DNA from: Mnemiopsis leidyi
Lineage: Eukaryota; Ctenophora; Tentaculata; Lobata; Bolinopsidae
Length of the DNA: 27,967 nucleotides
Direction of reading: 5' to 3'
Assembly (NCBI GenBank): GCA_000226015.1
Contig: JH152675.1
Coordinates: forward strand, 467,825-495,791
A program made the translations under genes and the position numbers. Positions 19,301 through 27,967 of this stretch are shown here, piece after piece (the first letter of the stretch is position 1; the number at the start of each line of letters is the position of its first letter). The notes under the pieces were generated by a model. The model saw nothing but the letters and a program-made list of their open reading frames with translations. It searched no databases and had not been told where the DNA came from.

Positions 19301-22300
19301 GTTACTGATCATTTTTCATATTGTTGACCTATTATTACTGGTTACCCATTATAACTGTTACCCAAATAAGTTAAAAAGACGTTAATTGAACATGTCAAAA
19401 GCTGGTTAAATCATGTATAAAATACTCCTTTAATCACCTGCTGTTGAAGATCGGTAGCGACAGATTGGAGACCCGACAGCATGAGGGAGAGAGTGAGATC
19501 GCGGAGACGGGAGTTCACTTTTGAGAGTTGTAACAGGAGGGAGGTCCCATCTTCCAGCCCTTCCTGCAATGAGGTTGTGTAAATAAGAACTTGGGGTGTT
19601 GTTATGCACGAGGATGGTGGTTGTTTTGGCGATTATGTCTTTTGTTATGGAATATGGAAAAGTATGCTGGTCGAGATGGGCAAGTGTGCTGGTTGCTATA
19701 AAGAATTATTGTTGATTACAATTATTACTAACAATGAGATAAAATAATTAACGCAATGAAGCTACCCACCTCACTGCAAGCTCCAGTAGTGAGGATGCTC
19801 GTTACAAGTTGTAGGTGCTGCTTCTCAATACTGTTCTCAGGACAGTCCTCCGGCAGGGGCTCCACGTTCTTGTTCTTCTTCTCGTCCTTCTTGTCAGAGG
19901 TCTGCTCTGCCAGAGCGTGCGCTATCGAGGACAAGAGTCGGAGTAACCTGGAGAATGTGTCACGTGATAACAAGATAAGAGTCGGTTTTATAGGATTTCT
20001 TTTTTGCTAAATGCAAACGTCTGTAGAAGTCTTTGGTTCTTATAAGGCATAAGTTATGATATTAGAAGTTATAATACAACAAGTTATAATATAACAAGTT
20101 ATAATAAGACAAGTGATAATATGACAAGTTATACTATAACAAGTTGTAATATAACACGTTTAAATATCAAACAAGATATATCAAACAAGCCCCCACCTGT
20201 CAATTAATGTCTGGTTGTTCTTGATAACAGGATGATCTAACAAGACCATCAGTTGACCCATAGGACACGACAAGAAGTGTGACGAGGTCGTCATCTTTGT
20301 CGTTTTCCCAGACGGTACTTTTCCTTTAACTGGGGGAGAGAGTGGTAAATACCAGGTTATTAAGTAACCAGATGCTGCTGCTAGTTGCATGGTACAGCTG
20401 CTAGTTATAGGAACTAGCTGCAGCGCACCTCTCCAAAAAAGTGCCTCAAATGGTACCGACGGTATCTTAATTTTTTGGTCTAAATCAAATTCTTAGTCGG
20501 ATAAAAGTTGGTCAAGAAATTTCAAAAAAATTCAAAGTCTTAACTTAAAATTTTGATTTCAAGCTACATTGAGGATCAAGATAATTTGTCAATTAGCCTT
20601 CATACATCGAATTTTCATTTTAGGTTTTGGGTTAGGAAATTTAATCTGCACCAAAGATGTCCCTTCTACTCCAAATTGAAATAAATTTTCAATTCAGGTC
20701 AAAGTTTGGCTTAATTTTCAAATTACTTTCATCAAATAATCATTTTAGGATAAAAGATTGAAATATAAATCTCTAAATCCTGTTTGAATTAAAGTCTAGA
20801 TCCTGATTATATTTTCATGCTAGAATTTTCTATGTGCGGATATCGATGGGTACATAACATTCATTCATATACATTAATTTCGACTGTGTCTATTTAACGT
20901 ATTTAATATGTGATAAAATATAACATTCACAAATTTTTTTCCATCTTCGTGCTTTTTTGCGAAGCAAAAAAGGAAAAGAAATGTTGGTCGTGAAAGGGGG
21001 TAGGGTTGGGCAACCCAGCCCAATCGCAGTACTTCAGGCACTTTTTCGCATCGGCTTTTGCACTGGAAGTAAGCCATGTGCCCAATTTACAATTCTTTCT
21101 AACACCTTAATGCAGTGAAGGTAGGATTATTGCAATATTGCATCCAAATTATTGATTTAGGCGATCATAAGATCAGCGTCTCCAAAACCCATCCGATTTT
21201 AATTTCGTGGATATTTGATGGCACCGTCAACTGTCCGCTGTCACAAAGCAATTTAACGCAGTTTAACGCGGGCCAAATTCTTGTTTGCAATACAAAAGTT
21301 GTTAGAAATATTACATTGGTTCACACAGCTTGTCATGTCGATAATCGATCAAAATCCAAGTTTTCAGCAATCATTTTGAAATTATACTTCTCTTTGCATA
21401 TGATCTAAGTCATCGGTGTGATAAATTCTCCTTCTCTTTAGTCAAGGCAGTTGACATTTTTCTTGACTACACAAAACTACTTCTTTTTGACAGGCATGCT
21501 TAGTAGTTTAAACTTTTAAAGGCAAAGTTTATGTTAAAATCTAAATTTGTGTACATGAACTGTACATGTAAAAATCCCCGCCTTGCTGAAAGCATTTAAG
21601 TTTCAAGTGTTATGGCGAATTCGTGAAAAATTTGGAAATTCGAAAATTCTTCGGTACCTTCAATTTGCCAAACTACAACAAATTTGCACACATGATCTAA
21701 CGATCTAAGTTAAACTGTTTCAGTGGGTTAAAGACTTAAAGAGTGATAGAAACTGGACTGCACGGGCTGGAATACAGTTCTACTTCCAGTACCACTGGTT
21801 ATGGTAAACGAAAACCTTGTTGAGGAACATCCAACTAGAAAAACAGTAACAAAACTATTCTAACCGTGTTCGGAGCTGAGGAGGAAGTCCCAGAAATCTG
21901 TCAGAGCTAGTCCAGTGTTAAGTAGCTCTGCTTGCGGAACCTAGAAATTATTAAATATACATTTGTATAAAGTTGGTTGAACAGTTGAATGGGAGTTTCA
22001 TCCAAATTTTTCTGCATTACTTACATTTTATTCTTTGTGATTCTTTGCCAAAACTATCAGCAATTAATGTCCTTTATGGCGAACTTGTACGAACTTGGTG
22101 TTATACCACGCCAAAAAGCGCCACAACTTTTAGCGTGATTTAAATCAATTATGTACTAGTTTATTCAAATTCTAAAACTGTTTTTTTCGGATTCTGACAC
22201 TGGTTTTTTCAACTCTTAATATGAACCTTCTTTTCGTCCGCAGCTCTACATCCGCCATACTTCAGTCCAGACTCAATGACGCTCCGACTGAGGAAGTGAT

Positions 22301-25300
22301 TGGGGAAATAACGGCCGAGAGCCACTAACAGGTCCAACACGCGCCTGCAAACAACCGTGCTGGCTTGCGGGTGTATCTTGATCACCTCCTGGAATAGGTT
22401 AGTTAGTTAGTTAGTTAGATAAGTAGGCTCATTAATTAGCTAGGTAGTTAGTAACTAATTTGTTAGTTTGTGAATTAATCAATTAGTTGGCTAGTTAGTT
22501 AGTCAGTTAGTTAATAAGTAACGTAGTAAGTTAGTTAGTTAATCCGTTTGTTAGTTAGCTAAATAGTTAGTAGACAGCGGACCTGGGCAGAAAGACGGAG
22601 TAAAAGAGAGGAGGAGAGAGGCGAGAAGGGTCGGCGATGGTAGGTGCCGGGAGGGAGAAGGGGGGAGCGAAGAATAAGGATGGGAAATGGTGAAGGAAGA
22701 AGGGAGGAGGGAGCGAGAAGCGAGAAGGATGGAAGGAAGCAGGTGGAGAGAGGAGGGGCGAGAGAGGAAGAATTAAATAATTGTAAGTAACTAGCGCACT
22801 TATTTGTTAACTCGATGATTTATTTCCAAAATCAACAAATTGCTAGCTTACTTGTATAAGTGAGCTACTGTATGCTATGCCAAATTTCAAGCTAAGAATT
22901 TCTGATTACTGAATCTGATATGCGAGTGATCTAAGTTTGGCGCCGCAATTACTTTGTCTCTGAACGTTTTGATAATATATAAATTACAAACAAATTACAA
23001 ACAGTGAATCGTAAAAGTATAATAAACATCATGCAAAGATCACTAAATGGATTACAGTAAAACCTCTATATACCGTGCCTCTATTTACAGTCTCCCTAGA
23101 TTTACCGGTTCTTCTCCCTTGGCCCCGATATTTCTCAACATAGTAAAACATCTACTTACCGTGCATTCTCCCTTTCCCCGACTAGCCCGGTAAATTGAGT
23201 TTTCACTGTATTTATTTTAAGTATAACAACGATAAGCGAATAAGGAAATTAATATAGCTCTAAAGCCAGCGCCAGTTCAGAAACAATTCCCAACACAGCT
23301 TGATTTGGATTTAAATGTTGAATGAATAATTGAAGCTATAATGCAGTAGACTCTCGAATGCTTGTTTTTGGTAGCTTATCTTCCCCGGCAGATGAGCGAC
23401 TCCGAATTGAGAAACCTCACAGTGAACTGTAAACAGAACACAGTAGTCAGTATCTGTGAAAAATTTGATGTAGTGTCTGGTTTCTTCTAGCCCATCAATG
23501 TGGAAATCTAAGACGCAGTAGACTCAGAGACCGGGGACACAACATTTGTTCTTACAACACAACCATGCCTGACAGAATCCTGTACAACCACTGGACGTTG
23601 TGAAGCTGAAACTCGATTGCTCTCCCGTCGGATAAACCTGACAGTGTAATTCCAGAAGTTTTTGTTTGTAGCCAAGTAAATGACAGGGTTGGACCAGAAA
23701 GCCAAGAAGAAAACAAAAGTAACAAAACGTAGGATGACATCTCCGTCCGACCAAACATCGCCACGTATCACGAAGTAGATGAAGTATGGTAGAGTGGCAA
23801 CTAAAAACGAGGCTGTGATCAAGACAACCACCATAATATTCATCTTATTGACTGACCGGGTGGACTTCCTTACCGCAAAAATCACCAGATAGGCGTTCAA
23901 TCCAATGAGGGTTAGACAGGGCAAAGCGTTTAGCATTCCAGATAGAAGGTAGTCGAGAACGAGATGCCAGATTTGGGGCGTTGAGTTTTGTAGCAGCCAG
24001 CACATACATTGCATTGGGATCTGGAAAAGTGAATCAAATTTGTCGTCTTAAGAGTGGACTTGTAGAAATGCCACGAGTTCACTAAATCTGTCACTGCGAG
24101 GTTCTGTATAATCCAGACTGAAAGTTTATCTAGCTTGATTGCTCGGTGTGCAATAGTGGCATGTAACACGTAGGTGTTTCCAAGAAGACCAAGGAAAAGG
24201 GAAGAGTGACACCATATGAGAGATATGATTACCTCCGCTGAAACCATGTCTGGGGATGTAGGGTTTAACAATTTATCGGTTGAATATCATCAACAATCTT
24301 GTCGATCGCCCAATTTGCAAGTCCTCATTAAAAGAAACAGTATATTTCCAAATATCATACAAACAGATGTGATTCAGAACATACAGCAAGGCAGCAACTT
24401 CAATTCATAGAAACAAAAGAATTGAATTTTTAGAGGTGCGTAATGGTGCCCAGCCGAGTCAAGACAGGAGCTATCAAATTGTATCTATTGCAGAAATAAT
24501 TGCGAGCAGTGACCGATCGTTAATGACGGTCGAGGAGGCTGGTCGAATATTCCGGCGACAGCACCTGATTGTCATTGGTATCTGTGATGCCATTACACAA
24601 TCTCTATCACTTTCTTTAGGTGTATAGGAAGGTCCGTCATAGACCAGGGTTATTATCCAGACAATACGGATAATATGAGGAACATGTCTACAAGAAGTGT
24701 CTAGCCCCTTAAAACAGCCTGTAAGTACGGGCTCTTGAATCCCAGGCTTGGACTAACGGCCACTGGACAACATTTAAATAGAGCAAAGAAAGAGATATTC
24801 CAACACCAAGTGATACCCACATAATAGACTGCATCAGACATGTCATCCCTTCCCTCCTGGCGTTGTGTCACACGGAAAACAGCCACACGGCACCGGTAAA
24901 ATTCACAGACTAAACCAACAACAATAGTATCCCGCAACAGAGCATCATTAGATATATGGAAAAGGCTCTGTTATTAAACTTTATAATTATCGATTTAGTA
25001 CAGTCTCAGCTATCGGCTAAGGCCAAGAGTGGGCAAAATTAAAGTTTAGTCAAGTGAGAATTTCATTGCTGTACTGAAGGAGGAAAAAGAAAGCATGGGG
25101 CGCGTGAAGAAGACAAATTACACAAAATCCCTCTTCTTTACACTATGTCTGATCAAGAACACTTCGGGGAACCAGCTGGTCGCATGCTGCGTCAGCTTGA
25201 AAATATTAGAAAAAGAATGGTAAACATGTAAAATAAATAAAATGTGATTAAGAACGGTACTATTGAGTCATAAGTACGAAATTTAATATTTCATTATAGG

Positions 25301-27816
25301 TGATGAGTATTGATGAGCCCTTGTTGGAGTTAAGGCCTAAAACAAGGATGTTAGGCGAATAAGAGTGTTTTATTCAGTCGATATCAAGCACACAGACAGT
25401 CGATATCAACCACACAGACAGTCGATATTAACTCACAAGGGGTGAGATAAACCACTAAAAAGTAAGAATTAACATTTAAATGCTGGCTGCAGTACTATGG
25501 CCGAACGATTCTACGCAAAATGTTAGATCAGCACGATCAAGCATATTGCGATAAACAGCCCAGCGTCCCAAATTCCTTGTACCTATACATTTTAGGTTGA
25601 TAAGTTTGCTGAAAGGAAGCCTCTGTGGGCCCAAGAACTATGATCAAGCGAAGCTACGCAAATATTTTTCTAGAAACGACCAAACACAATACTACAAAAA
25701 GTAGATAGTCTTAAATAGTCGGGTTCTTCAGTGACACACTGACTATGAGTGACTGCGCACCTCTCAGCTGCTAATCTGAATATTTGAACAGTTTGAGTCG
25801 TGGTGTGGACCAGTTAACTCGTTGGTAGTCTACAGTTCACATATTTGTTCTTTTTCTTGAGGCCAAAATAAGCTAGGAAGACGTGAGGAGTAGAGAGCTC
25901 ACGTAAACTTTTAAACGAACATGAAGTGAGAGTGTGGAATCTTTTGTGATCGTGCCAACATCGTGATATTAGGCTTACGTTCTAACGAGCAGGCGGGGAA
26001 GCACGTGGCTGTTAGCAAGGTTTAATTGATGGCCGATAAGATGATTATCTCTTAGCATGTGCCATGGAACCTAAAGCTCTAATCGCTCTGATGTCTGAGC
26101 TGTGCGCACATAAGCGTCTTAATGGTACTCACAAGATCTCTCATGGGCTTCAATTCAATTCAGTATGTTAGATTATCTAACACGTTACTAAAAATAGCTA
26201 TTATCTTTGCGGCTAAAGAAAACAGCGTACGTGTAACATTTTAGGTTAGTGAATTTAATGTTATAAAGCTTCTTAAGCCAAACAATCCTACGTAAAAGAT
26301 TAGGTTTGTCCGGTTTGAAACTATTGAAGACTATTTTAGTTCATTTTCGTTCAGAAAAAATTAAAAATTCGTTTAGGATATGAACAGGAACTCATTAACG
26401 TGTATAATTTTCTTTAATTCACGTATTGAATTAGACACTTCTTAAAATCGTTGTACACACCAGACAAGCTAATTCTAGAAGGATGTTTCTCAAATCAAAA
26501 CAAAATGAGAAATAATTATGGCTTTTTTCTACCTTCCTTTTACAACGCTGGCAAGACGGGTTACAAAGAGTCCAAGAATATTTGCAAGAGGAAGGATCCC
26601 TTTCTCGGCCAGGAATATCATTTAGGTAAAGGTATAGCGCTCCGAATTTACGTCCCGACCATTAAAGACCAGTCTACATGTTTAATAGTTGCGTTCAGTA
26701 ATAGGAATGTTTCACTGTACAACGGGACGCGGTGGGATAAGTCAGCAATGTTTGGTTGTTGTAGAATATAGAGGGTAGTTGAGTTTAACTCGTTTCAGTC
26801 ATGTGATTGGCGTGTATTAGTTTTTACTCGACTAGTGAGTAGTGATATCTTCGGCTTTAAAGTCAGGATTATTGTCGGTCATATCATGGCGATACCGTAC
26901 GCGTAGTTCTTAAACAAAAGATTTCAGTTGTGCCTTTCTGCCAATCGTTTACTATTGCAATACCCATATCTATAAAAAATCAGTGAAAATAATCACTGAA
27001 TTTAATTATTGAATTAAAATACCGAACGTTTAAAACTACCAAGGTAATTGATGAACCTGATCTGAAGACGCAATTTACCACTTCATGTTGATTATTTCCA
27101 AGTTGGAAATACCAACGCTATTTCTTTCAACTCCAATATCTAATCATCACGGCATCACCTTCAAGTGCAATTTTCATTCACCAATTACATTAATAATATG
27201 TTTGTTCTAAACTATTTGAAAATCTCCATCTGTGAACAATATTTGCCCAAACCTGAGAGTTGATCTGTCCTTTGCTGGAAGCGTTGACTTCAAACACGTT
27301 GTTCTTACATCCCAGACTGGTGTTCATGGATAGAGCAAGCCAGCTGTTCTGACTGTTCAGACTAGAAAGAAGAGAGTTTGGCGACTTCGAGGAAACCTTG
27401 TTTGTCTGAAGGGAGAGAGAAGAGATTTTAATTTTTGTGGAGAAGTGGCGGAACAAATACAAGAAAAGACAGCTTTGAATCTCGAATTTGCTTAAATGAA
27501 CATTTTTGGTAGTAGCAAATAAATTTTGACAATTTGACATGATCTTTGGATTTTGAAGTGCTTCTAACAGTTGGTCTAGAAATGTGTGTCCTCCCAGACT
27601 TGATATTATCTATTTCCACAACAAATCAGAGGATCAAAGGGAGATGTAGAGTAAAGACATAAGCGCCTCAAATAAAGACAGGGTGTCTGGAAACAGACCT
27701 TCTTGGCAGCAGTACACTTCTGTATGATGGAGATGAGTGAGATGAGGACCCAGGTACGGGAGGAAGTGTTGCAACACAGGTTCCTCAGTACTCGGTGTAG
27801 TCGAGATGTTTGTAGT
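16364..27816 (-). CDS. HUWE1: HUWE1 HECT E3 ubiquitin ligase, C-terminal ten exons, 5' end outside window
   Basis: Minus-strand exons in transcript order: >27816-27699, 27405-27253, 22388-22227, 21940-21865, 20329-20197, 19947-19770, 19563-19438, 19265-19056, 18753-18561, 17967-16364. All phases agree and give 983 residues. Landmarks shared with human HUWE1 are [93 protein letters not shown] and a full HECT domain in about the last 370 residues. The catalytic cysteine lies in [10 protein letters not shown] (codon 16468-16466), and the end ECPEGFGLA is intact. The enzyme ubiquitinates many targets (p53, MCL1 and histones in mammals). Residues between the ninth exon's start and the HECT exon are a Lys/Glu-rich helix replacing the longer human linker. 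The 22389-27252 intron carries other elements. Confidence 0.95.
18245..18363. repeat. Small foldback element in a HUWE1 intron
   Basis: GCACGGTGTTAAC near the left end and GTTAAACACCGTAC near the right end are inverted. A second pair, TTAACTGG...CCCTGTTTAC and GTAAACGGGCACAGTTAA, continues the arms with indels. The loop itself holds a CCCTGTAGCAGGG hairpin. It lies in the intron before the HECT exon. Confidence 0.55.
20051..20155. repeat. 15-base tandem repeat, seven copies
   Basis: Seven consecutive 15-base units close to AAGTTATAATATAAC, with no length change between copies, in the HUWE1 intron just downstream of the 20329-20197 exon in transcript sense. Confidence 0.9.
20330..21864. other. 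HUWE1: HUWE1 intron; no additional gene seen
   Basis: AT-rich intron between exons that join cleanly in phase 1. It contains a perfect 9-base-arm hairpin (20952-20960 with 20964-20972) and some short open frames without recognisable features. Confidence 0.6.
22397..22573. repeat. Degenerate (TTAG)n tract next to a HUWE1 3' splice site
   Basis: Repeated TTAG units with substitutions. In the transcribed minus sense it reads (CTAA)n, and it abuts the acceptor CCTATTCCAG of the 22388-22227 exon. Confidence 0.9.
22589..22773. repeat. Long interrupted polypurine tract
   Basis: About 185 bases almost entirely A and G on the plus strand, so polypyrimidine in the HUWE1 transcript. It directly follows the TTAG tract. 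Confidence 0.85.
23055..23208. mobile_element. 154-base MITE with pogo/Tc1-mariner-like inverted ends
   Basis: Starts CAGTAAAACCTCTATATACCG and ends with CCGGTAAATTGAGTTTTCACTG, whose complement reads CAGTGAAAACTCAATTTACCGG. The element is flanked by TA on both sides (23053-23054, 23209-23210), the target duplication of Tc1/mariner and pogo elements. No coding capacity, so it would have moved with a transposase supplied elsewhere. Confidence 0.8.
23508..24247 (-). pseudogene. Rhodopsin-family GPCR relic lacking TM3 and TM4
   Basis: Segment 24247-24083 encodes TM1 ([12 protein letters not shown]) and the start of TM2 ([15 protein letters not shown]). Segment 24020-23508 encodes an ECL2-like stretch, TM5 ([16 protein letters not shown]), TM6 ([18 protein letters not shown]), TM7 with WSNPVIYL (NPxxY) and a C-terminal tail. 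A 62-base GTGAAC...TTCCAG gap joins the two in phase 0, giving only 225 residues. A class A receptor needs about 100 more residues here for the rest of TM2, ECL1, TM3 with DRY, and TM4. No such exon lies between the parts. It sits inside the large HUWE1 intron on the same strand. It is probably a broken copy. A genuine five-helix product or an assembly deletion is possible. Confidence 0.65.
24250..27252. other. HUWE1: Remainder of the large HUWE1 intron; no supported gene
   Basis: AT-rich intronic sequence. Contains the 22-base tandem repeat at 25375-25438 and a minus-strand hydrophobic stretch at 24937-24701 of uncertain origin. The plus-strand frame 26451-26771 (88 residues from its first ATG at 26505) has no domain I recognise and is not called. 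Confidence 0.5.
25375..25438. repeat. 22-base tandem repeat, about three copies
   Basis: Units at 25375-25396 and 25397-25418 differ at one base (CAGTCGATATCAAGCACACA type). A third, diverged partial copy follows. Confidence 0.85.
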
Positions 27817-27870
27817 CTGAGGGGGTGGAAGTTATCTTATTTTAGTTATGTTTCATTTTTATCTACTCTG

Positions 27871-27871
<1 letters not shown>

Positions 27872-27967
<96 letters not shown>
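27872..27967. repeat. (AC)n microsatellite
   Basis: Pure CA dinucleotide tract that runs off the right edge. In the HUWE1 transcript it is (UG)n, about 55 bases upstream of the acceptor of the 27816-27699 exon. Confidence 0.97.

Noticed and set aside
20952-20972. Perfect hairpin CTTTTTTGC/GCAAAAAAG resembling a bacterial terminator
   Set aside because: It lies in a eukaryotic intron and is more likely a chance palindrome in A/T-rich DNA.
25375-25438. Regular short repeats that might suggest an array with spacers
   Set aside because: They are directly adjacent tandem copies without unique spacers, in a eukaryotic intron, so not CRISPR.
26451-26771. Plus-strand open frame of up to 106 residues in the HUWE1 intron
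   Set aside because: It begins at a TTG, gives 88 residues from the first ATG, has no signal peptide, domain or promoter, and fits neither neighbouring gene.

Overview
This is animal nuclear DNA. It has GT-AG introns of about 60 bases to 8 kb, AATAAA polyadenylation signals, microsatellites, foldback elements and a MITE. Two conserved metazoan housekeeping genes are present as split exons that I assembled by reading frame, splice phase and similarity to the human proteins as I remember them: TGFBRAP1 (VPS3-like, CORVET tether) and HUWE1 (giant HECT E3 ligase). The receptor repertoire (an LGR/RXFP-type GPCR with many LDLa modules and no leucine-rich repeats, and a D8C/Ig/Eph-like cysteine-rich receptor) suggests an early-branching animal, most likely a cnidarian. 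That placement is inference.

Layout. Bases 120-12387 (+) hold the last seven visible exons of TGFBRAP1. Two of its introns are large and carry nested genes. Intron 1309-3427 holds a complete, intronless papain-family cysteine protease on the minus strand, with its own TATA box. Intron 3548-11520 holds an intronless type I membrane receptor (+, 4185-6119) and a two-exon LDLa-GPCR (-, 6574-10157). Bases 12.7-16.2 kb are a gene-free, repeat-rich spacer between two convergent genes, with two foldback elements (12860-13033, 13375-13830) and a GC-rich mosaic of inverted repeats (14020-15550). Bases 16364-27816 (-) hold the last ten visible exons of HUWE1, ending in the complete catalytic HECT domain. 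Its 4.9 kb intron (22389-27252) contains a pogo/Tc1-mariner-like MITE and a rhodopsin-family GPCR relic lacking TM3 and TM4.

How the genes relate. TGFBRAP1 (endosomal tethering) and HUWE1 (ubiquitination) are unrelated housekeeping hosts. The nested genes are intronless or intron-poor and encode secreted or cell-surface proteins, which fits insertion (possibly retroposition) into large introns followed by independent regulation. The most interesting material is the pair of unusual receptors in the TGFBRAP1 intron, a cluster of five GGTAAACC sites upstream of one of them, and a HUWE1 3' splice site whose branch-point region is made of a CTAA repeat.
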